Below, one piece after another: positions 45,417-54,955 of a DNA stretch of 64,000 bases. The notes beneath the pieces are model-generated. The model had not been told where the DNA came from. It saw only the letters and a list, made by a program, of their open reading frames with translations, and ran no database searches. The translations under genes and the position numbers were made by a program. The first letter of the stretch is position 1, and each line of letters begins with the position of its first letter. Source of the stretch: Woeseiaceae bacterium (GTDB taxonomy: Bacteria; Pseudomonadota; Gammaproteobacteria; Steroidobacterales; Woeseiaceae); contig JAJFKV010000017.1 in NCBI GenBank assembly GCA_021773055.1, positions 62,001-126,000 on the forward strand, read 5' to 3'.

Positions 45417-46868
45417 ATGAACTGGACTGTCGTACAGCGGATACTCGGGCTGCTGCTGATGATGTTCAGCGTGACGATGCTGCCACCGATAGGGTTCAGT
45501 CTTTATTACAACGACCATTCGTGGCTGCCGTTTGTTGAGGGTTTCGGGATAACCCTGGCCGCCGGTATGCTGATCTGGTTGCCCGTACATCGATCCCGCA
45601 AGGACCTCAGGCTCCGTGACGGCTTTCTCGTGGTGGCTGCTTTCTGGACCGTGCTGGGAACCTTTGGTGCAGCGCCTCTGTATTTTGCCGATGGCCTGTC
45701 GCTGTCTGTCACCGATGCTATTTTCGAATCGATGTCCGGACTCACGACAACGGGCGCGACCATATTAACGGGTCTCGACGATCTTCCGGTTTCTATTCTC
45801 TACTATCGACAGCAGCTGCAGTGGCTTGGTGGCATGGGCATCATCGTATTGGCGGTCGCTGTACTTCCTATGCTTGGCGTTGGCGGCATGCAGCTCTACC
45901 GCGCAGAAACGCCCGGGCCCGTCAAAGACACCAAGCTCACACCACGAATTACGGAAACTGCGAAGGCGCTTTGGTACGTATATCTCGCGTTTACCATCGC
46001 GTGCATGGTCAGCTACCGACTTGCCGGCATGGGTTGGTTCGATGCGCTATGCCATGCGTTTTCGACGGTGGCAATCGGCGGTTTTTCTACCCACGATGCG
46101 AGCATCGGCTTTTTTGACAGTGGCGTCATCGACGGTGTCGCAATCGTTTTTATGTTCGTTGCCGGCATCAATTTTTCATTGCACTTTTTCGCCTGGCGCT
46201 ACGTTTCAATCAAGCACTATGCCAAGGACCCTGAATTCAAGGCTTACGCCTACATGCTGATCACGCTGTCGGCAGTTGTCGTCTTTACGCTGTATCAGTT
46301 CCGCGGCTTTCACAACCCGGGACAGACCTTCATCAACGGCGTTTTCCAGGCGGTTTCGATCGCGACAACGACGGGTTTTACGACGGAAAATTTTGCCCTT
46401 TGGCCTGCGGCGCTGCCTGTGTTGCTGTTATTTGCAAGTTTTGTTGGTGGCTCGGCCGGCTCTACCGCCGGCGGCATCAAAGTGATTCGCTGGCTCCTCA
46501 TTTACAAGCAGGGTGCTCGTGAAGTTGCTCGCCTGGTGCATCCGAACGCCGAGATTCCGGTCAAGCTGGGCGCGACCGCCATCCAGCCTCGTGTCGTCGA
46601 TGCGGTCTGGGGGTTTTTCTCGGTCTATGTCGTCGTTTTTAGCATCATGATGTTGGCAATGATGGCCACCGGGCTTGATCAGGTCACCGCTTTCTCTGCA
46701 GTCGCCGCAACACTCAACAATCTCGGGCCCGGTCTCGGGGACGTCACCTCTGGTTTTATGACGCTGAGCGATACCGCCAAGTGGATATCTGTAGTTGGTA
46801 TGCTGCTCGGTCGTCTCGAGATATTCACACTGCTGGTACTCATAACGCCGATGTTCTGGCGGCACTAG
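45417..46868 (+). CDS. trkH: Trk potassium channel subunit TrkH
   Basis: The 483-residue membrane pore of the K+ uptake system. The four selectivity-filter loops can be seen: SGLTTTGATIL, STVAIGGFSTHDA, ATTTGFTTENF and NNLGPGLGDVT. The inner-helix region GGSAGSTAGGIKVIR is also conserved. It works with TrkA encoded directly upstream. Confidence 0.97.
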   Translation: MNWTVVQRILGLLLMMFSVTMLPPIGFSLYYNDHSWLPFVEGFGITLAAGMLIWLPVHRSRKDLRLRDGFLVVAAFWTVLGTFGAAPLYFADGLSLSVTDAIFESMSGLTTTGATILTGLDDLPVSILYYRQQLQWLGGMGIIVLAVAVLPMLGVGGMQLYRAETPGPVKDTKLTPRITETAKALWYVYLAFTIACMVSYRLAGMGWFDALCHAFSTVAIGGFSTHDASIGFFDSGVIDGVAIVFMFVAGINFSLHFFAWRYVSIKHYAKDPEFKAYAYMLITLSAVVVFTLYQFRGFHNPGQTFINGVFQAVSIATTTGFTTENFALWPAALPVLLLFASFVGGSAGSTAGGIKVIRWLLIYKQGAREVARLVHPNAEIPVKLGATAIQPRVVDAVWGFFSVYVVVFSIMMLAMMATGLDQVTAFSAVAATLNNLGPGLGDVTSGFMTLSDTAKWISVVGMLLGRLEIFTLLVLITPMFWRH

Positions 46869-46879
46869 AGGCCCACTCA

Positions 46880-47365
46880 ATGCTGGATCGATTCAGTTCG
46901 CTCGTAGGCAAGGCCTCATCCTGGTTAACACTTTTTATGGTTGTGACGACTTTCGTTGTCGTTGTTATGCGCTATGTATTTGACGCCGGGCTCATCTGGT
47001 TACAGGAGTCGGTCGTCTGGATGCACGCATTTGTCTTTATGATGGGTGCCGCCTATACGCTGCAGCGGGAAGAGCACGTACGAGTCGACATTTTCTATCG
47101 GGAAATGAGTTTACGGCGGCGCGCCTTGGTTGATCTGATAGGCGTTTGTGTTTTCCTGTTGCCCTTGTGTGGCTTGCTCGGCTGGAAGGCGGTCGACTAC
47201 GTCGCCGTTTCCTGGCGACTGCAAGAGGCTTCTCGTGAGTCCGGCGGTCTGCCGTATCCACTAATCCCGTTACTCAAATCCGTGCTCGTCCTGATGCCGA
47301 TCACGGTTGGACTGCAAGGCGTCGCGTTAATGTCGCGGTGTATTCAGACCATCAGGAGAAGCTGA
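46880..47365 (+). CDS. dctQ: TRAP transporter small membrane subunit (DctQ-like)
   Basis: A 161-residue protein with four membrane helices, the usual topology of the TRAP small subunit. Family motif QESVVWMHAFVFMMGAAYTL and REEHVRVD are present. The ATG at 46880 begins the family-like part; an open frame extends upstream into trkH. It starts 12 nt after trkH but belongs functionally to the next gene. Confidence 0.92.
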   Translation: MLDRFSSLVGKASSWLTLFMVVTTFVVVVMRYVFDAGLIWLQESVVWMHAFVFMMGAAYTLQREEHVRVDIFYREMSLRRRALVDLIGVCVFLLPLCGLLGWKAVDYVAVSWRLQEASRESGGLPYPLIPLLKSVLVLMPITVGLQGVALMSRCIQTIRRS

Positions 47366-47366
47366 C

Positions 47367-48740
47367 GTGGAGTGGGTCGCTGCGTTGCTTTTCATCGCCG
47401 TTATTCTGGTGCTGCTGGCGGGTTTTCCGGTTGCGTTCACCCTGGGTGGTACAGCGCTGTTATTTGCGGGATTCGGCGTTCTCGGTGGGGGCTTTAACGA
47501 AGCCCTGCTGTCCGGGCTCCCCAATCGAATATTCGGCATCATGACCAATGAGACGCTGGTTGCGGTGCCACTCTTCGTTTTTATGGGGGTTACTCTCGAG
47601 CGTGCACGTATCGCCGAGGAACTACTGGAAACTCTAAGCGCCTTGTTTGGAACCTTGCGGGGTGGGCTGGGCATTTCCGTCACGCTGGTTGGTATGTTGC
47701 TGGCTGCCAGTACGGGAATTGTCGGCGCGACCGTGGTGACAATGGGCCTGTTGTCGTTGCCCACCATGCTGAAGCGCGGGTATGCCCCTGAAATTGCGGC
47801 CGGCACTATCTGCGCGTCGGGCACGTTGGGCCAGATAATTCCACCATCGATAATCCTTGTGATGCTGGGTGACGTTATGACGACGGCGTACCAGCAGGCG
47901 CAACTGGACATGGGAGTCTTTTCGCCAAAGACCGTTTCGGTGGGAGACCTGTTTGCCGGTGCGTTAATCCCTGGTCTATTGCTGGTTTTGCTGTACGTCC
48001 TCTACATTCTCGGTGTCGCATTTTTCAGGCCGGGCATGATGCCGGCGCATCATCAGGAGCCGGATGACAATGCTTCGCTCGGCAAGATACTGCATGCACT
48101 GCTGCCACCTTTGTTGCTGATTTTTGCGGTTCTGGGATCGATACTTGGCGGCTTCGCCACACCCACAGAAGCCGCAGGCGTCGGCGGGATGGGCGCGCTG
48201 TTGATGGCTATTTCACGTCGCCAACTAACGCTCGAGCGCCTGCAGGAGATCATGCGCAATACCCTGCGCATCAGCAGTATGGTTTTTCTGATCCTTATCG
48301 GCGCCTCGATTTTTTCACTGGTGTTCCGTGGTTACGGCGGCGATGACGGGGTCCGGGCAGTTCTGGAAGCTATTCCGGGCGGCGTGGTGGGTGCCCTGAT
48401 GGCTGTGATGCTGGTGATGTTCCTGCTGGGGTTCGTGCTCGACTTTATCGAGATCACTTTCGTCGTTGTGCCAATTGTTGGCCCGGTACTGCTTGCGATG
48501 GGTCTGGACCCGGTGTGGCTTGGCATCATGATCGCGATAAACCTGCAAACGTCCTTCCTGACACCACCATTCGGGTTCGCCCTGTTTTATCTGCGCGGCG
48601 TGGCCCCGCCATCGGTAACTACCGCACAAATCTATCGCGGGGTGGTGCCCTTCGTTGCCATTCAGCTTTTGGCGCTGTTGCTCATTGCAGCATTTCCCGG
48701 GCTTGTAACCTGGTTACCGGGACAAATATACGGCGGCTAG
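47367..48740 (+). CDS. dctM: TRAP transporter large membrane subunit (DctM-like)
   Basis: A 457-residue member with about twelve membrane helices, the sodium-coupled transport channel of TRAP systems. Features: LPNRIFGIMTNETLVAVPLF, TCASGTLGQIIPPSI-type segment (ICASGTLGQIIPPSIILVML) and MIAINLQTSFLTPPFGFALFYLRG. GTG start one base after dctQ. The 3' end overlaps the convergent aminotransferase gene by 4 nt. The binding protein is encoded at 54948-56042. Confidence 0.94.
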   Translation: MEWVAALLFIAVILVLLAGFPVAFTLGGTALLFAGFGVLGGGFNEALLSGLPNRIFGIMTNETLVAVPLFVFMGVTLERARIAEELLETLSALFGTLRGGLGISVTLVGMLLAASTGIVGATVVTMGLLSLPTMLKRGYAPEIAAGTICASGTLGQIIPPSIILVMLGDVMTTAYQQAQLDMGVFSPKTVSVGDLFAGALIPGLLLVLLYVLYILGVAFFRPGMMPAHHQEPDDNASLGKILHALLPPLLLIFAVLGSILGGFATPTEAAGVGGMGALLMAISRRQLTLERLQEIMRNTLRISSMVFLILIGASIFSLVFRGYGGDDGVRAVLEAIPGGVVGALMAVMLVMFLLGFVLDFIEITFVVVPIVGPVLLAMGLDPVWLGIMIAINLQTSFLTPPFGFALFYLRGVAPPSVTTAQIYRGVVPFVAIQLLALLLIAAFPGLVTWLPGQIYGG

Positions 48741-50059
48741 GTCGGCAGACTACTCACGACCGCGGCGGAAAATTTTTCGATAATCTCATGTTGCTGTGCA
48801 TTGGTGAGATTATAGGGCGGCGCGATCAGGACGTGATCGCCGCGTTTTCCGTCGATGGTGCCGCCCATGCCGTAGCAAAGCAGCCCGTTACTCATCGCAG
48901 TCTGCTGTACTTTCTTGTGGATTTTGGCGGCCGCATCAAATGGCTCTTTGCTGTGCTTGTCGATGACAAACTCAATACCTACAAACAAGCCGCGGCCGCG
49001 TATATCGCCGACACAGGGATGCGCTCCCAATGCGTCGCGGAACCCGGCCCGGAGTTGCTTGCCACGCTCAACAACATTTTCCAGCAAGTTTTCCTGTTTG
49101 ATTGCTTTAATGGTTGCGAGCGATGCGGCAACCGCAGTGGCGTGCCCCATGAACGTGTGGCCGTGCTGAAAGAAGCCGCTATTTTCACGAATGGTTTCGA
49201 TGATTTCCGGCCGACAGAGCAAAGCCCCTATCGGCTGATAGCCCGCGGCAAGACCTTTCGCCATGGTAACCATGTCCGGAATTATGTGTTCCTGTTGATA
49301 GGCCATCATTGAACCGGTACGTCCGGTCCCGCACATGACCTCATCAAGAATCAGGTGTATGCCATAGCAGTCGCAGATTTCACGAACACGTGTGAAATAG
49401 CCCGGCACCGCAACAACGGCGCCAGCCGTCGCGCCCACCACAGTTTCGGCAACGAAGCCGGCCACGTTTTCTGGCCCCAGCTCGACGATTTTTGCTTCGA
49501 GCTCGACAGCGAGCCTGTCGCAATAGTCCTCCTGCGATTCAGACTCGATGCGTTCTCTGTACTCAAAACACGGAGCAACGTGGTTACCTTCAGCGAGCAA
49601 CGGACGGAACGCCTCGCGGCGCCACTCGTTGCCGCCGACGGCCAGCGCGCCCAGCGTATTGCCGTGGTAGCTCTGACGCCGTGCAATGAAGAGGTGCCGC
49701 TCGGGCTCGCCGGACTCGACGAAGTATTGGCGCGACAGCTTGAGCGCTGCCTCTACCGATTCTGAGCCACCGGATAGCAGCAGGACCTTGCCCATGCCCG
49801 GCGCCGCCTCCACCAATGTGTCGGCCAGCTCTTCGAGGACATCGGTCGTAAAAAACGAGGTGTGTGCGTAAGGTAATTTCTCGACCTGCTTCTGAACGGC
49901 AGCGATAACATCAGGGTGGTTGTGTCCGAGGCAAGACACGGCAGCGCCACCGCAAGCATCGAGATAGCGCCGGCCAGATTCGTCAATGATATAGGCACCG
50001 TCGCCCGTTACGGCCCGAGGCGGGCTGCTTAACAAACTTCGGTGCAATGCGTTGCTCAT
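48737..50059 (-). CDS. Class III PLP-dependent aminotransferase
   Basis: A 440-residue omega-amino acid type aminotransferase. The PLP lysine is Lys268 (TMAKGLAAGYQP), with the preceding Asp239 (LILDEVMCGTGRTG) and the phosphate-binding GGSESVEAALKLSRQ (97-111). The class covers taurine, beta-alanine, GABA and other omega-amino acids with pyruvate or 2-oxoglutarate; the substrate cannot be read. It lies in an RpiR-regulated gene group with a TRAP transporter for organic acids. Two nt after the RpiR gene. Confidence 0.9.
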   Translation of the reverse strand: MSNALHRSLLSSPPRAVTGDGAYIIDESGRRYLDACGGAAVSCLGHNHPDVIAAVQKQVEKLPYAHTSFFTTDVLEELADTLVEAAPGMGKVLLLSGGSESVEAALKLSRQYFVESGEPERHLFIARRQSYHGNTLGALAVGGNEWRREAFRPLLAEGNHVAPCFEYRERIESESQEDYCDRLAVELEAKIVELGPENVAGFVAETVVGATAGAVVAVPGYFTRVREICDCYGIHLILDEVMCGTGRTGSMMAYQQEHIIPDMVTMAKGLAAGYQPIGALLCRPEIIETIRENSGFFQHGHTFMGHATAVAASLATIKAIKQENLLENVVERGKQLRAGFRDALGAHPCVGDIRGRGLFVGIEFVIDKHSKEPFDAAAKIHKKVQQTAMSNGLLCYGMGGTIDGKRGDHVLIAPPYNLTNAQQHEIIEKFSAAVVSSLPT

Positions 50060-50061
50060 GA

Positions 50062-50994
50062 TTACCAGTAAGCACTGATGCGTGACAGTTGCTTCTCAGC
50101 CTCCTCGACGATTTTGACGGCGTCCCCGCCGGCTCTTGACACCAAGGTGGCGATCAGGGCTTGCGTTACCGCCAGCGCGCCGGTGAAGGAATGGTAGAAG
50201 GACGGCGACTGGTTTTTTGTGACTATAGTCTGCTCTGCGGCATTGGCTGCCGGCGAGACAACGCTGTCGGTGACCGCAATGATCTTCGCACCCGCTTCAG
50301 CCGCGTATTCCACCGCATCGATCGTCAGCCGGGTATAGGGAGGAAAAGATATGACCAGCAAACAGTCCTCCGGACCGATGCCTCTAAGTTGATCGGCGAA
50401 GATACCGGCACTCGTATCGAGCAGCTGGCTATTGTCCTTAAACAGCTGGTAGGCGTAATGGAACAGAAACGCTGGTGCATGTGCACCGCGCAAGCCGAGG
50501 ACATATACACGCCGGCTCTCATGTATTGTCTGCGCCGCTTCTTCCAGAATTCGCAGGTTTTCATCCGACAGCGAGCGCTCAACATTCGCAACCTCCTGCG
50601 CTCGCAGGTCGGTGAGCACCGATCTGGTACCCGACCTCCCGCGCTCCTGGACGTTTTGCAGTTTTGCGGCGAATTCGGGAGAACGAGTCCGCAAGCGCTG
50701 CCGGAACGGCTCGCGCAAGGACTCGTATTCTTTGAATCCAAGCGTCTTGGTCAGGCGCGAAATGGTAGCTGGCTTGACCCCTGCGTCTTTGGCAACGCGG
50801 CGCATCGAGTTCAGGCCGATTTCTTCGGGGTGCTCGACCATGAATCGTGCCGCCTTTTGGAGCTCAGGCGTCAGCTCTGAGTAGTTGTCGACCAACAGTC
50901 GGATAGTATCGGGATATCGGCTATTCACGGTTCTCTGCGTTCGTTGGTGCCACGCCAAAGCCACAAACGGCGCGGCATGAAACAAGTGATTCAT
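50062..50994 (-). CDS. RpiR-family transcriptional regulator
   Basis: A 310-residue regulator with an N-terminal HTH_6 domain (about 25-110, with VAKDAGVKPATISRLTKTLGF as the recognition unit) and a C-terminal SIS domain (about 150-280) that normally binds a phosphosugar or a related ligand. The ATG at 50994 may be too early: a GTG at 50925 with AGAGAA upstream also fits. Upstream of the aminotransferase and divergent from the TonB receptor, so it probably controls both sides. Confidence 0.88.
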   Translation of the reverse strand: MNHLFHAAPFVALAWHQRTQRTVNSRYPDTIRLLVDNYSELTPELQKAARFMVEHPEEIGLNSMRRVAKDAGVKPATISRLTKTLGFKEYESLREPFRQRLRTRSPEFAAKLQNVQERGRSGTRSVLTDLRAQEVANVERSLSDENLRILEEAAQTIHESRRVYVLGLRGAHAPAFLFHYAYQLFKDNSQLLDTSAGIFADQLRGIGPEDCLLVISFPPYTRLTIDAVEYAAEAGAKIIAVTDSVVSPAANAAEQTIVTKNQSPSFYHSFTGALAVTQALIATLVSRAGGDAVKIVEEAEKQLSRISAYW

Positions 50995-51130
50995 TTATTA
51001 GCCATATTGAATCATCCGTTGCAATAATGAAAGGGATCGGCTACTTTTATTCGGAATCGCTATAAGATAAATGGGCACACTTCGTGCCAGAATAAAGCAG
51101 TAAATTACTTTTCCAAGGGGGAAAAATAAA

Positions 51131-53590
51131 ATGTGCAAGAAATCTCTTTCCTATGGCGCGCTGGCGCTCGTGCTTTGTTGCTCGGGCCTGACGTTCCAGA
51201 CCGCGCTAGCGCAGGACGACGAAGCGATCGAGGAAATCAAGACGATCGGCTCGCGTAGCGCCAAACCGCGGTCCGCATCGGATTCGACCGTACCTATTGA
51301 CGTTATCAGTGGTGATGACTTCAACGCGGTGGGTGGTACAGCCGACCTGACTGATAATCTCAAGGCTTTGATTCCGTCCTATACAGCGACACCGGCCACC
51401 GGTGACGGCAGCGCGTTTGTGCGTCCGACATCATTGCGTGGCACCGCGCCTGACCAAACACTGGTTCTGGTCGACGGTAAGCGTCGCCATCGCTCTGCGC
51501 TGGTGCAATTCTTCGCTCCCGCAGCCGGTAACGGCTCGCACGGCGCGGACGTTGGCATGATCCCCGGCATCGCTGTAAAGCGTGTTGAGGTTCTGCGTGA
51601 CGGCGCATCTTCCCAGTACGGCTCAGACGCCATCGCCGGCGTTATCAACTTCGTAATGAAAGACGCCTCTGAGGGCGGCTCGCTACAAGCGACCTACGGC
51701 GAACACTACGAAGGCGAGCAAAGCATTAAGGTTGCAGCCAACGCCGGCTTCGCCCTGGGCGACGTCGGTTTCGTCAACGCGAGTGTTGAGTACGTCGACA
51801 ACGACGCTCTTTCACGCGGTATTCAACGCCCCGACGCGGCGGGTTTGATCGCTTCTGGTATCAACCCAAGCCTCATTGGCGCCGACGCGCCATTTGGCGA
51901 TGCGCCTTTTCTGCAAAGCTGGGGTCGTCCGGAAACCGAAGGAATTCGCTTCTTCGTCAACTCGGGCTTTGACTTGAATGGTTCCTCCGAGCTTTACGCT
52001 CGTTTCAGCGCCGCCGATACCGATGGTCGTTATCGCTTCTTCTATCGCAGCCCGACGCATTCGACCTTTACCTCGCAACGTGCTTTCGGCGACGGTTGTC
52101 CGGTTTGTGATCAGGACCCGGCTTCGGATCCTCTGGATCTTATTCCAGATACCCTGAGCTTTCGCGAGCAGGGCTTTACCGGTTTGCCCGCTGGTTTCAC
52201 GCCGTTTCTTGACGGCAACCAGGAAGACACCAGCGTCGTTCTTGGCGTGAAGGGTGAGTTCCAAAGCGGCATGCTCTACGACATTAGCTATGGCTTCGGC
52301 AAGGACGAGCTCGATTATTTCCTCAATAACACGGCCAATCCGTCACTGGGCCCCGGCGATCTCAATTCGCTGCCACAGATGGGCTTCGACGTAGGCGGGT
52401 ATATCCAGGAAGAGACCACCCTTAATGCCGATTTCTCGTTGGCGGTTAGCGACTCCGTAAACCTTGCGTTTGGCGCAGAAGCTCGTGAAGAGGAATACAC
52501 CGTTGTCGCTGGCGAACCAAGTGCCAGCCAGGGTAGCGGTTCCAGTGGATTTGCCGGTATTCGTACAGCAGATGCTGGTGTGTTCACGCGTGATAACTTC
52601 GGCGTCTACGCAGACATCGAGCACGATATTTCTGACGCGGTATTGCTGCAATACGCTTTGCGCTACGAGAACTTCTCGGACTTTGGCCCGACGACAAACG
52701 CGAAGATTGCGTTCCGTTATCGGGCTAGTGACGCCATCGCATTGCGTGGCGCGATTTCAACCGGATTCCACGCCCCAACGCCGGGCCAGGCGAATGTCAG
52801 AACAACCATTACGACATTCGACGGAACCACCGGGCTGCAGGTTGAGGAGGGGCTCGTTTCACCGACCTCTCAAATCGCACTCGAAAATGGTGGTGGACCT
52901 CTGAAAGAAGAGAAATCGTTGAACTATAGCCTCGGCTTCGCCTCGGAAATCGGTGATGCATGGTCGCTTACGACGGACGTATACCGTATTGAGGTCGACG
53001 ATCGCATTTACCGTACCGGCGACATTTCAACACCGGGTGGTCAAACAATTTCGTTCTACACGAATACCCTTGACGTTGTACACACCGGCGTTGACGTTGT
53101 TTTGACAGGCGGGTTGGCGAACACGGATGTGACTTTCGCATACGCATATAACAAGATCGAAGTCGACGGCCAGACGCTGGTTAACGGTGTTGCACCTGTC
53201 AGCGCGGGGACAGTTGAGGATATCGAGAACAACTACCCGACTAGCCGTTGGACGTTGTCGACGAACACGCACTTCACCGACCGGTTGGACTTCATGGCCC
53301 GTGCGACCTTCTATGGCGAGCATTTCGACGAGCGTGGCACGATTGGCGCGGCCGTTGATCCCAGCGCGAAGATCGATTCAACGGTTTACATTGATGTTGA
53401 ACTTGGCTTCCAGGCGACTGATAACCTCAGAATCGCTCTCGGTGGCACCAACGTAACCGATGAGTTCATTAATGAGATCGGTGCTGGAAACGCCAACCGC
53501 CTCAGCGTCGGCCTGCAATACCCACGCCGAAGTGCTGCGAACTACGAAGGTGGTTCCTGGTACCTGAAAGGCATTTACTCCTGGCAGTAA
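51131..53590 (+). CDS. TonB-dependent outer-membrane receptor
   Basis: An 819-residue receptor with a signal peptide (about 1-27, ending ALAQ), TonB-box-like segment around residues 30-45, plug domain (about 50-170: VDVISGDDF-like region, TLVLVDGKRRHRSAL, VEVLRDGASSQYGSDAIAGVINF) and a barrel to the C-terminus. The sequence belongs to the large group of receptors for organic substrates with no iron-specific mark visible. The ribosome-binding site AAGGGGGA precedes the ATG. It ends at a strong terminator. Neighbours suggest uptake of the same nutrient used by the TRAP system. Confidence 0.92.
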   Translation: MCKKSLSYGALALVLCCSGLTFQTALAQDDEAIEEIKTIGSRSAKPRSASDSTVPIDVISGDDFNAVGGTADLTDNLKALIPSYTATPATGDGSAFVRPTSLRGTAPDQTLVLVDGKRRHRSALVQFFAPAAGNGSHGADVGMIPGIAVKRVEVLRDGASSQYGSDAIAGVINFVMKDASEGGSLQATYGEHYEGEQSIKVAANAGFALGDVGFVNASVEYVDNDALSRGIQRPDAAGLIASGINPSLIGADAPFGDAPFLQSWGRPETEGIRFFVNSGFDLNGSSELYARFSAADTDGRYRFFYRSPTHSTFTSQRAFGDGCPVCDQDPASDPLDLIPDTLSFREQGFTGLPAGFTPFLDGNQEDTSVVLGVKGEFQSGMLYDISYGFGKDELDYFLNNTANPSLGPGDLNSLPQMGFDVGGYIQEETTLNADFSLAVSDSVNLAFGAEAREEEYTVVAGEPSASQGSGSSGFAGIRTADAGVFTRDNFGVYADIEHDISDAVLLQYALRYENFSDFGPTTNAKIAFRYRASDAIALRGAISTGFHAPTPGQANVRTTITTFDGTTGLQVEEGLVSPTSQIALENGGGPLKEEKSLNYSLGFASEIGDAWSLTTDVYRIEVDDRIYRTGDISTPGGQTISFYTNTLDVVHTGVDVVLTGGLANTDVTFAYAYNKIEVDGQTLVNGVAPVSAGTVEDIENNYPTSRWTLSTNTHFTDRLDFMARATFYGEHFDERGTIGAAVDPSAKIDSTVYIDVELGFQATDNLRIALGGTNVTDEFINEIGAGNANRLSVGLQYPRRSAANYEGGSWYLKGIYSWQ

Positions 53591-53623
53591 GCGCCTGACG
53601 TAAAAAGACGCATCGCGTCGAAG

Positions 53624-53655
53624 AGCCGGTCACCGCAAGGTGGTCGGCTTTTTTT
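53624..53655 (+). terminator. Intrinsic terminator after the TonB receptor
   Basis: An 11-bp stem with two G-T pairs (AGCCGGTCACC at 53624-53634 and GGTGGTCGGCT at 53639-53649), a GCAA tetraloop and a T-run to 53655. Confidence 0.9.
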
Positions 53656-53668
53656 CGCGACAATTTTT

Positions 53669-54955
53669 CTAGAGCAGGCCCTTGTTGCCAGACGCTTCGA
53701 GCTCGGCCAGTAAGGTTGAGTTTGTGAGTCGATCCAGACTCAGGTCTACGGCGTACTCCGGTAGTGGACTGCCGCAGATATGGGCCGCACAAAGCTTGCC
53801 CGCCGCACACGCAGACATGCTGCCAAATCCCGACAACGCGGCGATGACAAAGGCTCCCTTGTTATCCAGCGGCCCAATTAACGGCCAGTTTTCTTCTGTC
53901 ATCGCGTAGTAGCCGCCATAGTGGCTGAAGCGCGGCGGTGGTGCTGATACATACGGGCGCAAAGCGGGTATGAATTCCGCAGCACCACGAATAACAATTT
54001 CGGGGAAGCTTTGATCGATAGCCGGCTCATTTGCCATATCCTCTTGCGGCTCACTAATCTTCTTGTTGTACGCCCAGCCCAGTTTTACCCAGCGACCGTG
54101 CGGTCCTCCGTCCGGACGACAGTGGGTGCCTGACGGCAACTCTCCGGCGAGCCATTTGAGATCCGGGTCTTCCGCCAGCATTGAGCGCTCTTCTTCAGAC
54201 CAACCCAGACGTTTTGCGTCGAGGTCTATCGAGAACGGCATGTCTCGCGGTATTGCGTTTAGGTGATCCTCAAAGGCTATCTTCTGGTGGTAGATATTCT
54301 TAAGCGGCAAGTCAGTGCCCAGCATGCGCGCCACTCGCGCCGCAAATGGCCCGGCGGCATTCACCACAACATCGGCTGTGACGGTACTCGGCCCATCTGC
54401 GCCTGCAACAGCGAGACGGTACTTACTGTCGCTTTCGACCGCCGTAACATCACCCTGGAGTTTTCGCCCACCCGCCGCTCGAAGCCGTTCCAGCATGTAT
54501 TGCCCGAGTTGCTGGCCACTAATGTCGCCGCCGCGACGAATGTGAACGACGTTCTTTATGTCGGTCGTTAACGCCGGAAAGGTCTTCCGAATAAGCTCAC
54601 GATCGCCGTAGTGAGCAACGTCAATATCCCCGGGAATAGACTCGATAATACCTGTGACATCGTCTTGACGTGTCGCCAGTACGTAGCCACCTCGCGTCAT
54701 GTTAAAAACGTCATTTGACTCCTCTGCAAGCCGGTCGAGCTCATCAATGCTGTCATTGGTAAAGCTCGTCATCGTGTGATGCGGCCACCAGTTGCGATAG
54801 TTATCACCCGACTGCGCGCTGGTGTACGTCATCGGTTGCCGGCTGTCGATAAGCAGCACCGACTTCCTCTTGTGCTCAACACACAGGTAATACGCCGCAG
54901 CGATTCCGGCTATGCCGGCACCGATGACTGCGATCTCAACTTCCTGGTCAGCCAA
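53669..54955 (-). CDS. FAD-dependent amine/amino acid oxidase (DAO family)
   Basis: About 428 residues with the FAD-binding GxGxxG near the N-terminus (VIGAGIAGIAAAYYL) and a typical DAO fold: GDNYRNWWPHHTMTSF region and FSHYGGYYAMTEENWPLIGPL near the C-terminus. The family oxidises D-amino acids, sarcosine, opines and related amines. I start at the TTG at 54955, 8 nt within the end of dctP; the frame is open upstream to 55036 but that extension reads through dctP and looks unlike the family. The substrate is unknown. Confidence 0.85.
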   Translation of the reverse strand: MADQEVEIAVIGAGIAGIAAAYYLCVEHKRKSVLLIDSRQPMTYTSAQSGDNYRNWWPHHTMTSFTNDSIDELDRLAEESNDVFNMTRGGYVLATRQDDVTGIIESIPGDIDVAHYGDRELIRKTFPALTTDIKNVVHIRRGGDISGQQLGQYMLERLRAAGGRKLQGDVTAVESDSKYRLAVAGADGPSTVTADVVVNAAGPFAARVARMLGTDLPLKNIYHQKIAFEDHLNAIPRDMPFSIDLDAKRLGWSEEERSMLAEDPDLKWLAGELPSGTHCRPDGGPHGRWVKLGWAYNKKISEPQEDMANEPAIDQSFPEIVIRGAAEFIPALRPYVSAPPPRFSHYGGYYAMTEENWPLIGPLDNKGAFVIAALSGFGSMSACAAGKLCAAHICGSPLPEYAVDLSLDRLTNSTLLAELEASGNKGLL

